The notes beneath the pieces are model-generated. The model saw only the letters and a program-made list of their open reading frames with translations. It had not been told where the DNA came from and did no database searches. Shown here one piece after another: positions 51,759 through 59,978 of a stretch of 64,000 bases of DNA. The position numbers were made by a program, and so were the translations under genes. The stretch is taken from NCBI RefSeq assembly GCF_016839145.1, contig NZ_CP069303.1, forward strand, positions 3,332,501 through 3,396,500, in the 5' to 3' direction. Position 1 is the first letter of the stretch, and each line of letters opens with the position of its first letter. This DNA comes from Shinella sp. PSBB067. Lineage in GTDB: Bacteria > Pseudomonadota > Alphaproteobacteria > Rhizobiales > Rhizobiaceae.

Positions 51759-52877
51759 TTGCAGATGAACGGACGAACGACGCGCCGGAGCGCATGGTTT
51801 TTGGGCTCCGCCCTGTTGCTCACCACAGGCCTTGCGGCCAACACCACCCTGGCCAACCCGCGCATGCTGGTGGACGTCAACACACTGAAGGTCATCGAGC
51901 ACGAGGATGCCTTCCAGCGCTGGTATCCCGCCTCGCTCACCAAGCTGATGACGGCCTATACGGTGTTCCGCGCCATCAAGGCCGGCGAACTGACGCTGGA
52001 AAGCCCGGTCACCATGACCAAGAACGCCGCCGCCGAGCCGCCGAGCAAGATGTATTTCAAGCCCGGCCAGAAGATGACGCTCGACAGCGCGCTGAAGATC
52101 ATCCTCGTCAAGTCGGCCAACGACGTCGCGGTCGCCATCGCCGAATCGGTCGGCGGCTCCGAACAGGGCTTCGTCAACCGCATGAACGCCGAAGCCGCCC
52201 GCATCGGCATGAGCTCCTCGCATTTCATCAACCCGCACGGCCTGCCCGGCAAGGGCCAGTACACGACGGCGCGCGACCTTGCCGTGCTCGCCGTGACGCT
52301 GAAGCGCGAGTTCCCGCAATATGCCTCCTACTTCTCGCTGGAAGGCTTCACCACGGGCAAGAAGCAGTATCCCAACTTCAACATGCTGATCGGCCGCTTC
52401 GACGGCGCGGACGGCATGAAGACGGGCTTCATCTGCGCCTCCGGCTTCAACCAGGTCTCCTCGGCGACCCGCAACGGCCGCAGCGTGGTGTCCGTCGTGC
52501 TCGGCTCCGACAGCCTCGGCGCACGCGCCGACATTTCCGCCGGCATGCTGGAAAAGGGCCTGACGAGCCGGGTCGGCAATGTGCCGACGCTCGGCCAGCT
52601 CCGCCCCTACGGCGAGACGCGCGACAGCGTCGCCGACATTTCGGAGGGCATCTGCTCCAAGCACGCCGCCAAGGTGCGCAGCGAGGGACGGGACGAGGCA
52701 GGCCGCCAGAAGCTGGCCTCCCCCTATATCCACGAGCTGAACAGGCCGCTGAAACTCGTCTATGCCGGCCTCATCGCGGGTGAAGACGCCAAGCCGGCCG
52801 GCAGCGAGCAGGTCGCCGCCGGCGACATCGGCGACATGGTCAACGTGCCGATCCCGATCCCGCGGCCGACCTTCTGA
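51759..52877 (+). CDS. D-alanyl-D-alanine carboxypeptidase (penicillin-binding protein, S11)
   Basis: A class C low-molecular-weight penicillin-binding protein that trims the terminal D-Ala from peptidoglycan stem peptides. The 372-residue product has a signal peptide (about 1-32), then the three catalytic motifs SLTK (SxxK), SAN (SxN) and KTG. The C-terminal part has the beta-rich dacA-type extension and a Pro-rich tail. The start is uncertain: TTG 51759 has GAGG eight bases upstream, while ATG 51765 is two codons later with long spacing. Probably secreted or anchored in the periplasm. Followed by cobW in 14 bases. Confidence 0.9.
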   Translation: MQMNGRTTRRSAWFLGSALLLTTGLAANTTLANPRMLVDVNTLKVIEHEDAFQRWYPASLTKLMTAYTVFRAIKAGELTLESPVTMTKNAAAEPPSKMYFKPGQKMTLDSALKIILVKSANDVAVAIAESVGGSEQGFVNRMNAEAARIGMSSSHFINPHGLPGKGQYTTARDLAVLAVTLKREFPQYASYFSLEGFTTGKKQYPNFNMLIGRFDGADGMKTGFICASGFNQVSSATRNGRSVVSVVLGSDSLGARADISAGMLEKGLTSRVGNVPTLGQLRPYGETRDSVADISEGICSKHAAKVRSEGRDEAGRQKLASPYIHELNRPLKLVYAGLIAGEDAKPAGSEQVAAGDIGDMVNVPIPIPRPTF

Positions 52878-52891
52878 CAGGACTGAAGACC

Positions 52892-54040
52892 ATGACCCTT
52901 GCTGAGCGGCGCGTGCCGGTTTCCGTACTGACCGGCTTTCTGGGCGCGGGCAAGACGACCCTGCTTAACCGCCTCCTGAAGGACCCGGCGCTCACCGACA
53001 CCGCCGTCATCATCAACGAGTTCGGCGAGGTGGGCATCGACCATCTCCTCGTCGAGCAGTCGGGCGACGGCATCATCGAGCTTTCCGACGGGTGCCTGTG
53101 CTGCACGATCCGCGGCGAGCTTGTCGATACGCTCGCCGACCTGATGGACCGCATGCAGACGGGCAAGATCCAGCCGCTGAAGCGCATAGTGATCGAGACG
53201 ACCGGCCTTGCCGATCCCGCCCCCGTGCTCCAGGCCGTCATGGGCAACCCGATCCTTTCCCAGTCCTTCAGCCTCGATGGCGTGATCACCGTCGTCGATG
53301 CCGTCAACGGTCTCTCGACGCTCGCCAACCATCCCGAGGCGGTCAAGCAGGTCGCCGTCGCCGACCGCGTGCTGATCAGCAAGACCTCGCTTGCCGACGC
53401 CGAAACGCTCGCCGCCATTACCAGGGAAATCGCCGCGCTCAACCCGCGCGCCGCCGTCTTGGATGTCGACACGCCCGGCCTTGCCGGCCCGGACCTCCTC
53501 GCCAACGGCCTCTACGATCCCGGCAGCAAGATACCGGACGTCCGCCGCTGGCTGCATGAGGAGTCGCACGGCCACCATCACCACCATGATCATGATCATG
53601 GTCACGGGCATCACCACCACGGGCACGACCACCACCATCACGCCCATGACGTGACGCGGCACGACGCGACGATCCGCTCCTTCAGCATCGTCTACGACCG
53701 TCCGATCGACCCGATGGCGCTGGAAATGTTCATCGACCTCCTGCGCTCGGCCCATGGTGAAAAACTGCTGCGCATGAAGGGCATCGTGCTGATGAGCAAC
53801 AGCCCGGAGCGTCCGCTGGTGCTGCACGGCGTGCAGAGCGTCTTCCATCCGCCGGAGCGGCTTGCCGCCTGGCCTGACCCGGACGACCGCCGCACGCGGC
53901 TGGTGCTGATCACCAAGGACCTGCCGGAAGCCTTCGTGCGCGACCTCTTCGATGCCTTTACCGGCACGCCGAAGATCGACCGCCCGGACCGCGCGGCGCT
54001 CGCCGACAATCCGCTCGCGATACCGGGCTTGAAACTCTAG
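52892..54040 (+). CDS. CobW/COG0523 family GTPase, His-rich
   Basis: A 382-residue G3E GTPase of the COG0523 group, which includes zinc metallochaperones (ZigA, YeiR) and cobalamin CobW. The P-loop is GFLGAGKTT (15-23), the switch region has the metal-binding CxCC motif GCLCCT (C68, C70, C71), and the central linker holds 19 His among 27 residues (226-252). The C-terminal CobW domain begins at about residue 262. The His-rich linker and absence of cobalamin genes around it favour a zinc or other metal chaperone role. It is convergent with tusA and only one base separates their stops. Confidence 0.9.
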   Translation: MTLAERRVPVSVLTGFLGAGKTTLLNRLLKDPALTDTAVIINEFGEVGIDHLLVEQSGDGIIELSDGCLCCTIRGELVDTLADLMDRMQTGKIQPLKRIVIETTGLADPAPVLQAVMGNPILSQSFSLDGVITVVDAVNGLSTLANHPEAVKQVAVADRVLISKTSLADAETLAAITREIAALNPRAAVLDVDTPGLAGPDLLANGLYDPGSKIPDVRRWLHEESHGHHHHHDHDHGHGHHHHGHDHHHHAHDVTRHDATIRSFSIVYDRPIDPMALEMFIDLLRSAHGEKLLRMKGIVLMSNSPERPLVLHGVQSVFHPPERLAAWPDPDDRRTRLVLITKDLPEAFVRDLFDAFTGTPKIDRPDRAALADNPLAIPGLKL

Positions 54041-54041
54041 A

Positions 54042-54290
54042 TCAGGCCTTCTTGCGGATCAGGAATCGGTGTCCCGCCTCGACGCGTTCGCTCGCCTCCA
54101 GCGAATGGCCGTCCTCCTGGCAGAAATGGGGAATGTCGATGACCGCGAGCGGATCGGTGGTCTCGACCCAGAGGCCGGCGCCTGCCGCCATCGTCGAAAG
54201 GCGCTTGCGCGTCTTCATCACCGGCAAGGGGCATTTCAGGCCGCGCAGGTCGTAGACGTCGACATCGTCCTTGCCGGCCGTGGCACTCAT
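54042..54290 (-). CDS. tusA: TusA/SirA family sulfurtransferase
   Basis: An 82-residue sulfur carrier of the TusA fold with the CPxP signature LKCPLPVMKTRKRL (C20 carries persulfide). Such proteins deliver sulfur for tRNA thiolation or molybdenum cofactor and other pathways. Its ATG overlaps the stop of the L,D-transpeptidase gene by four bases (ATGA), so translation is coupled. The pairing with an envelope enzyme is functionally unexplained. Confidence 0.9.
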   Translation of the reverse strand: MSATAGKDDVDVYDLRGLKCPLPVMKTRKRLSTMAAGAGLWVETTDPLAVIDIPHFCQEDGHSLEASERVEAGHRFLIRKKA

Positions 54291-55786
54291 TTCTGCCAGA
54301 ACTTCCAGAAAGGCTTCTTCGGCGCCTGCTCGACGACCTCGACGGCCGGGCTTTCCTGAGGCACCGGGGCAACCGCGGCCGATGCAGCCGAAGCCTTTGC
54401 CTTTTCGGTGGCGGGGGCGGGATTGCGCGCCTCCTTGCGAGCCGGCTGGCCGGAATTCGGTCCGGCCGGCGGGGTCGCGCTTTCGACGGGCGCGACCGTG
54501 GCCGGCGCCTCTTCCCTGGCTGTCCAGAGCTTCCAGAACGGCTTCTTTTCCGTCTTCTCGACGACCGTCACGCCCGGATTTTCTTCCGGAACCGGGAGGG
54601 CGCCTGCGCCGCGCGCCTGCTTCTGCGCCTTCTCGGCGGCAACATCCGCCGCGAGGGCTTCCGCTTCCTTGACCTTCTTCTGCTCGGCATCGAGTTTGGC
54701 CTGCTCGACAGCCTGTTTCGCGCGCTCTTCCGCTTCGATCTTGCGCTTTTCGGCTTCCTCGGCCTTGCGCTTCTGGGCCTCGATCTCCTGCTGCGTCATC
54801 AGCTTGCCGGCGTCGAGCGAATTGCCGGTCGGCGCATAGGCAAGCTCGCGGCCCTTGCGCTGGTCGGCGACGATGGCCTTGCGCTGGGCTTCCGACGGCT
54901 CCACCCAGACGGTGCCCTGATACTTGCCCATCGCCTTGGAATAGGCGGCGGCATAGGTCTTGTTGTAGCTCGAAAGCGCCACGTCGAGCGACGGCGGCGT
55001 CGTCATCGCCGGGCAGGCGCCGGCCGGCGAGAAGGGCTTGTCGGCCTGCTGGTTGAAGACATACTTGCCTTCGCAGACATTGACCTCCGGCGGGCGCTTG
55101 GTGATCTCGAAATGATCCCAGCCGACCTTCAGCATCTTCCAGAATTCGATGTTCGGATTGTCGCGGTGGCGCGCCATGTTCTCCGCGGTCATGCGGAAGG
55201 GGAACGCCTGGAGCTGAACCGTCTTCTGCCCGCCGTCGAAGGCGTCGCGCGCGAAGGCGAAGATTTCCAGCATCTGCTCGTCGGTCATCGAATAGCAGCC
55301 CGACGAGGAGCAGGCACCATGGATCATCAGGTTGGTGCCGCTCGCCCTGTTGGCGCGGTCATACGTATTGGGAAAGCCGGTGTTGATCGCGAGATAGTAG
55401 CTCGAATTCGGGTTCATCTGGCCGCGCGAGAGCGGATAGAAGCCTTCCGGCGCCTGGCGGTCGCCTTCCTTCGTCTTCGGGCCGAGCTTGCCGGACCAGG
55501 CGCAGATCTTGTAGTTGCGCACCATCTGGAACCGGTTCGAGCGGTCGGCCTTCCACACTTCCAGCCGCCCCTCTTCCTTCAGGATACGCAGCATGATCGG
55601 CGAGGACCGGTCGATGTTCATCTTGGAGAACTTGCTCAGCACCGCCGGCGAGAGCTGGTAGCCGGTCTTGCTGGACACCCTGGAGATATCGACATCGACC
55701 TTGTCGAACGAGTCGAGCGTCTCATTGGTGCATCCCGCGGTGACCACGGCGAGAAGCGAAACGGTGGCAAGAACGGTGAGGCGCAT
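54287..55786 (-). CDS. L,D-transpeptidase (YafK/DpaA-like) lipoprotein with duplicated C-terminal motif
   Basis: A 499-residue predicted outer-membrane-facing lipoprotein (lipobox VVTAGC, Cys19). The YkuD catalytic domain spans about 60-230 with H156 and the nucleophile C164 in HGACSSSGCYSMTDE. The whole resembles the YafK family, which acts on diaminopimelate-linked lipoproteins on peptidoglycan. After this comes a charged coiled-coil (about 330-390) and two copies of KKPFWK-W, at 414-421 and 490-497, each preceded by a Glu-Pro/Val-rich VVE block. No Shine-Dalgarno is clear. It is the first gene of a two-gene unit with tusA. Confidence 0.85.
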   Translation of the reverse strand: MRLTVLATVSLLAVVTAGCTNETLDSFDKVDVDISRVSSKTGYQLSPAVLSKFSKMNIDRSSPIMLRILKEEGRLEVWKADRSNRFQMVRNYKICAWSGKLGPKTKEGDRQAPEGFYPLSRGQMNPNSSYYLAINTGFPNTYDRANRASGTNLMIHGACSSSGCYSMTDEQMLEIFAFARDAFDGGQKTVQLQAFPFRMTAENMARHRDNPNIEFWKMLKVGWDHFEITKRPPEVNVCEGKYVFNQQADKPFSPAGACPAMTTPPSLDVALSSYNKTYAAAYSKAMGKYQGTVWVEPSEAQRKAIVADQRKGRELAYAPTGNSLDAGKLMTQQEIEAQKRKAEEAEKRKIEAEERAKQAVEQAKLDAEQKKVKEAEALAADVAAEKAQKQARGAGALPVPEENPGVTVVEKTEKKPFWKLWTAREEAPATVAPVESATPPAGPNSGQPARKEARNPAPATEKAKASAASAAVAPVPQESPAVEVVEQAPKKPFWKFWQK

Positions 55787-55979
55787 GCAAGGGTCCGTGA
55801 ACTATCGTCAGATCGCGAGCCGTCGCGCCGGCAGGGCGGGACGCGCAGTCGTAACCGGCTTATACTTCATAAACTCTTAACCGGGAATTCTTTCGCGAGA
55901 CTGCCGGACGACCGCAGCCCCTTCACACACAAGGATTGTGGCCGAGATGGGGCGAAAGACTGCGGACCGGGCCCGCAGG

Positions 55980-56933
55980 TCAGAGCTGGCGGCCGATATT
56001 CAGGTAGCGCTGGCGGCGATCCTTGCGAAGCTGGTCGCCGGGCTTGGCCGAAAGGTCCTTCAGCGCGGCGGCGATGACGTCGCCCGTGCGGCCGATGACC
56101 GCCGCGGGATCGCGATGCGCGCCGCCCACCGGCTCTGGAATGATGCCGTCGATGACGCCGAGAGCCTTCAGGTCCTCCGACGTGATCTTCATGTTGCTCG
56201 CCGCTTCCTTGGCGCGGGTGGAATCGCGCCAGAGGATGGAGGCCGCGCCCTCCGGCGAGATCACGGAATAGATCGCATGTTCCAGCATGTAGACCCGGTC
56301 GCCCGTGGCGATCGCGATGGCGCCGCCCGAGCCGCCCTCGCCGAGAACGACGGAGACAATCGGCACGCGGACGTTGAGACACATCTCCGTGGAGCGGGCG
56401 ATGGCTTCAGCCTGGCCACGCTCTTCCGCGCCGATGCCGGGATAGGCGCCGGCCGTGTCGATCAGCGTGATGATCGGCAGGCCGAAGCGGTCGGCCATTT
56501 CCATGACGCGGATCGCCTTGCGGTAGCCTTCCGGCCGGGCGCTGCCGAAATTGTGCTTGAGGCGCGACTTGGTGTCGCTGCCCTTTTCCTGGCCGATGAT
56601 GGCGACGGCCTCGCCGCGGAAACGCCCCAGGCCCGCCTGGATCGCCTCGTCCTCGGCGAACTTGCGGTCGCCGGCCAGCGGCGTGAACTCTTCGAAGAGC
56701 TGGCTGGCGTAGTCGACGAAATGCGGACGCTGCGGATGGCGCGCGACCTGCGTCTTCTGCCAGGGCGTCAGCTTGGCGTAGATGTCCGCCATGGCCTCGC
56801 GGGCGCGCACTTCAAGCCTGCCGACCTCGTCGCTCGTGTCGATGCTCTCATCTTCCTCTGCGAGCTTCCTCAGCTCGTGGATCTTGCCTTCGAGATCCGA
56901 GATGGGCTTTTCGAAATCGAGGTAGTTGTGCAT
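55980..56933 (-). CDS. accA: Acetyl-CoA carboxylase carboxyltransferase subunit alpha
   Basis: AccA forms with AccD the carboxyltransferase that makes malonyl-CoA, the committed step of fatty acid synthesis. The 317-residue product shows DTAGAYPGIGAEERGQ, LGEGGSGGAIAIATGD, and SVISPEGAASILWRD, all standard. I chose ATG 56933 (MHNYLDFEKPI), the usual N-terminus; a TTG nine codons earlier is the alternative. The N-terminal helical zone is typical. It is on the same strand as and downstream of xerD. Confidence 0.96.
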   Translation of the reverse strand: MHNYLDFEKPISDLEGKIHELRKLAEEDESIDTSDEVGRLEVRAREAMADIYAKLTPWQKTQVARHPQRPHFVDYASQLFEEFTPLAGDRKFAEDEAIQAGLGRFRGEAVAIIGQEKGSDTKSRLKHNFGSARPEGYRKAIRVMEMADRFGLPIITLIDTAGAYPGIGAEERGQAEAIARSTEMCLNVRVPIVSVVLGEGGSGGAIAIATGDRVYMLEHAIYSVISPEGAASILWRDSTRAKEAASNMKITSEDLKALGVIDGIIPEPVGGAHRDPAAVIGRTGDVIAAALKDLSAKPGDQLRKDRRQRYLNIGRQL

Positions 56934-57011
56934 GAGATGCGTTTCCGATCGTTTGCTCAAACCGCGCCGGTCTGCAGTCAGCCAGAAGGCCAGTCGCAGG
57001 CGGTGGGGGTC

Positions 57012-57959
57012 CTAATCCGGTTTTTTTGCCTGTTTGGCAAGGGGGTGATGGGTTTGAACGAGCTGGTGGAGCCGTTCTTCCAGCACATGCGTATAGATTT
57101 GTGTCGTGGAAATGTCCGAGTGACCCAGCAGTTCCTGCACCGCGCGCAGGTCCGCGCCGTTCTGCAGGAGATGGCTGGCGAAGGCGTGGCGAAGGACGTG
57201 CGGCGAAAGCGTCGAGGCCCGGATGCCGGCCCGCCCGGCCAGCGCCTTCAGGTCGCGCGCGAAGACCTGGCGCGGCAGATGACCTTCCTTGCTCTGCGCC
57301 GGGAAAAGGAATGCGCCGGCCGCCGGATCGTCGCCGATCTCCGCCGCCAGCATCTCCCCATAGGCCTCCAGCGCCGAAACGGCGGCGCGCGACAGGGGCA
57401 CCATGCGCTCCTTGTTGCCCTTGCCCCTGACGACGAGGAAGCGCGCCGTCTGCGCCAGCACGCTCGCCGGCAGCGATACCAGTTCGCTGACGCGCATGCC
57501 CGTCGCGTAGAGCAGCTCGACGAGCAGATGCATGCGCCGCTTGAGAAGGAGATTGCCGCCGGGCTCCGCCGCCTCGGCTTCGGCCCGGGTGATGAGGCGG
57601 GTGACGTCGTCGACGCTCAGCGTCTTCGGCAGCGAGCGCCCCTTCTTCGGCGCGTCGAGAATGCCGGTCGGATCGTCGCCGCGCAGGCCCTCGCCATAGA
57701 GGAACTTGAAGAACTGCCGGAGCGCCGACAGCCGCCTCGCCTGCGAGGATGCGGCAAAGCCCTGCCGTGCAAGATGGCCGAGATAGGCCCTGAGGTCGTC
57801 AGGCGTCGCCTCGGCAAGCCGCACGCCGCGCTCGTTGAGGAAGGAGCGCGCATCCTCGAGGTCCCGTTCGTAGGATTGCAGCGTGTTGACAGCCGCGCCC
57901 CGTTCGGCGCTCATCATCTCGAGGAAGGACTCGACCTGAAGGGCGGACGGATCCCTCAT
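57012..57959 (-). CDS. xerD: Site-specific tyrosine recombinase XerD
   Basis: XerD with XerC resolves chromosome dimers at dif. The 315-residue product has an N-terminal SAM-like core-binding domain and the catalytic tetrad: Arg in [12 protein letters not shown], Lys in [12 protein letters not shown]-x-x-R in [11 protein letters not shown], His in [15 protein letters not shown] with the nucleophilic Tyr. ATG 57959 overlaps by four bases the stop of the 49-residue protein upstream; a longer open frame into that region is discarded. It is a chromosomal XerD, not an island integrase. Confidence 0.94.
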   Translation of the reverse strand: MRDPSALQVESFLEMMSAERGAAVNTLQSYERDLEDARSFLNERGVRLAEATPDDLRAYLGHLARQGFAASSQARRLSALRQFFKFLYGEGLRGDDPTGILDAPKKGRSLPKTLSVDDVTRLITRAEAEAAEPGGNLLLKRRMHLLVELLYATGMRVSELVSLPASVLAQTARFLVVRGKGNKERMVPLSRAAVSALEAYGEMLAAEIGDDPAAGAFLFPAQSKEGHLPRQVFARDLKALAGRAGIRASTLSPHVLRHAFASHLLQNGADLRAVQELLGHSDISTTQIYTHVLEERLHQLVQTHHPLAKQAKKPD

Positions 57960-58105
57960 GGCTGGGGATTCACGCGCTCGGAAGGAATGCGGATCGTCAC
58001 TTCCCGCTCGGTCGGCTCGACGAAGGTCACCAGCGCCACCATTACGCCGTAGACCGACCCGACGATCACGGCACAGAAGAACAGGAATCGGAAAAGGGTG
58101 GGCAT
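57956..58105 (-). CDS. Small single-pass membrane protein upstream of xerD
   Basis: A 49-residue protein with one hydrophobic helix (about residues 3-28: [23 protein letters not shown]) and a short polar tail ([14 protein letters not shown]). It starts at ATG 58105 after GGAG, and its stop overlaps the xerD start (ATGA), so the two are translationally coupled. Too short for family recognition. It is probably an inner-membrane microprotein; its role is unknown. Confidence 0.75.
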   Translation of the reverse strand: MPTLFRFLFFCAVIVGSVYGVMVALVTFVEPTEREVTIRIPSERVNPQP

Positions 58106-58115
58106 GGCGATCTCC

Positions 58116-58129
58116 GGGACGATAGTCCC
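58116..58129 (-). promoter_or_regulatory. Hairpin in the leader of the small membrane protein gene
   Basis: GGGAC-GATA-GTCCC at 58116-58129 is a 5-bp hairpin ten bases before the ATG at 58105, close to the GGAG ribosome site on the same strand. It could modulate translation. Confidence 0.25.
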
Positions 58130-58202
58130 TATATCGCCTCGCCGTCCTTTCAGCGCAAGGGCGGCGGCCGTTCGCCCCCCGCACGCCCGACACCGCGCAG
58201 GC

Positions 58203-58231
58203 TTGACGCTCCCGGCGCTTTTGTCGATACG
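58203..58231 (+). promoter_or_regulatory. Putative aroK promoter
   Basis: TTGACG (58203-58208), 17-base spacer, GATACG (58226-58231). The -35 is near consensus, the -10 poor. The start of aroK is 27 bases further. Confidence 0.35.
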
Positions 58232-58258
58232 GAAGGAAGCGAAACTCCGGGAAACCCC

Positions 58259-58840
58259 ATGACCGAGCTGATCGTCCAGGCCCCCCTTACGCTTGCCGCC
58301 GAGGCCCGTGCCGCGCTCGGCAGGCGCAACCTCGTCCTGATCGGCCTGATGGGCGCCGGCAAGTCGGCGATCGGCCGCATGACGGCGCAGGCGCTCGGCA
58401 TCCCCTTCATCGATTCCGACCACGAGATCGAGCGCGTCTCGCGCATGTCGATAACGGATCTCTTCGCCGCCTATGGCGAGGCGGAATTCCGGGCACTCGA
58501 GACCCGGGTGATCAAGCGCCTGCTGCGCTCCGGCCCGCGGGTCGTGTCGACCGGGGGCGGCGCCTATATCAACGAGAACACCCGAAGGCACATCAGGCGC
58601 GGCGGCCTCACCGTCTGGCTGAAGGCCGACCTCGACGTTCTCTGGGAGCGCGTCAACAAGCGCGACACCCGCCCGCTGCTCAAGACGGAGAACCCGCGCC
58701 AGACGCTCGAAAACCTCATGAACGCCCGTTACCCGATCTATGCGGAAGCCGATCTGACCGTGATGTCGCGCGACGTGAAGAAGGAAACCATGGTGGAGGA
58801 GGTGCTCGCCGCGATCATCGCCGCCGCCCGCAAACCCTGA
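58259..58840 (+). CDS. aroK: Shikimate kinase
   Basis: AroK phosphorylates shikimate at the 3-position in the chorismate pathway. The 193-residue product has Walker A GLMGAGKS (29-36), the shikimate-binding DSD (in IDSDHEIE) and the GGG motif STGGGAY. An N-terminal extension of about 20 residues precedes the P-loop, as in other rhizobial AroK. It is followed at four bases by aroB. Confidence 0.95.
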   Translation: MTELIVQAPLTLAAEARAALGRRNLVLIGLMGAGKSAIGRMTAQALGIPFIDSDHEIERVSRMSITDLFAAYGEAEFRALETRVIKRLLRSGPRVVSTGGGAYINENTRRHIRRGGLTVWLKADLDVLWERVNKRDTRPLLKTENPRQTLENLMNARYPIYAEADLTVMSRDVKKETMVEEVLAAIIAAARKP

Positions 58841-58844
58841 CGAG

Positions 58845-59978
58845 ATGACCATGACTGCCAATGCCACCGCGCGCCGCACCGTGCGCGTCGATCTCGCCGA
58901 CCGCTCCTACGACATCCTGATCGGCCCCGGCCTCATATCCGCCGCCGGCCGCGAGATCGCAAGCCGCCTCAAGGGCCGCAAGATCGCCGTCATCACCGAC
59001 GAGCACGTCGCGCCGATCTATCTCGACGGCTTCATGGCCGCGCTGAAAACCGAGGGCATCGACGCCGTCTCGCTCGTGCTGCCGGCCGGCGAGAAGACGA
59101 AGAGCTTCGAGCACCTGATCCGCGTCTGCGACAGCGTGCTTGCCGCCCGCATCGAGCGCAACGACGCGGTGGTGGCGCTCGGCGGCGGCGTCATCGGCGA
59201 CCTCACCGGTTTTGCCGCGGGCATCGTTCGCCGCGGCTCGCGCTTCATCCAGGTGCCGACCTCGCTTCTGGCGCAGGTCGATTCCTCCGTCGGCGGCAAG
59301 ACCGGCATCAACTCGGCCCACGGCAAGAACCTCGTCGGCGTCTTCCACCAGCCCGACCTCGTGCTCGCCGACACCGACGTGCTCGACACGCTCTCGCCGC
59401 GCGAATTCCGCGCCGGCTACGCGGAGGTCGCCAAATACGGCCTGATCGACAAGCCGGATTTCTTCGCCTGGCTGGAGAAGAACTGGCGCGACGTCTTCGC
59501 CGGCGGCGAGGCGCGCATTACGGCCATCGCCACGAGCTGCCAGGCGAAAGCCGACGTGGTCGCCGCCGACGAGCGCGAGAACGGCCAGCGCGCCCTCCTC
59601 AATCTCGGCCACACCTTCGGCCATGCGCTGGAAGCGGCGACGCAGTACGACAGCGCCCGCCTCGTCCATGGCGAGGGCGTCTCCATCGGCATGGTGCTCG
59701 CCCACCAGTTCTCCGCCCGGATGAACCTTTGCAGCCCCGACGATGCAAGCCGCGTCGAGGCGCATCTGCGCGACGTCGGCCTGCCGACATCGATGGCAGA
59801 GATCCCGGGCGGCCTGCCGCCAGCGGAAAGGCTGATGGACGCCATCGCGCAGGACAAGAAGGTCAAGGCCGGCAAGCTCACCTTCATCCTGACGCACGGC
59901 ATCGGCCGGTCCTTCGTCGCCGACGACGTGCCGCAGTCGGAAGTTGTCGCCTTCCTCAAGGAAAAGCTGCCGAAATGA
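58845..59978 (+). CDS. aroB: 3-dehydroquinate synthase
   Basis: AroB cyclises DAHP to 3-dehydroquinate, with NAD+ and a divalent metal. The 377-residue product has the nucleotide-binding GGGVIGDLTGFAAG, KTGINSAHGKNLVG, and the metal-site block LNLGHTFGHALE and VHGEGVSIGM. Length fits. ATG 58845 or the ATG two codons later may be used; no strong ribosome site distinguishes them. The stop overlaps the start of the CorC-like gene (ATGA). Confidence 0.95.
   Translation: MTMTANATARRTVRVDLADRSYDILIGPGLISAAGREIASRLKGRKIAVITDEHVAPIYLDGFMAALKTEGIDAVSLVLPAGEKTKSFEHLIRVCDSVLAARIERNDAVVALGGGVIGDLTGFAAGIVRRGSRFIQVPTSLLAQVDSSVGGKTGINSAHGKNLVGVFHQPDLVLADTDVLDTLSPREFRAGYAEVAKYGLIDKPDFFAWLEKNWRDVFAGGEARITAIATSCQAKADVVAADERENGQRALLNLGHTFGHALEAATQYDSARLVHGEGVSIGMVLAHQFSARMNLCSPDDASRVEAHLRDVGLPTSMAEIPGGLPPAERLMDAIAQDKKVKAGKLTFILTHGIGRSFVADDVPQSEVVAFLKEKLPK

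Noticed and set aside
53567..53647. Short tandem DNA repeat encoding the His-rich segment as a CRISPR-like or satellite array
   Set aside because: The repetition follows His codons (CAC/CAT) within an open protein frame. There are no spacers.
57012..57959. Phage or island integrase
   Set aside because: The protein has XerD-type length and motifs and stands between housekeeping genes (accA and aroK).
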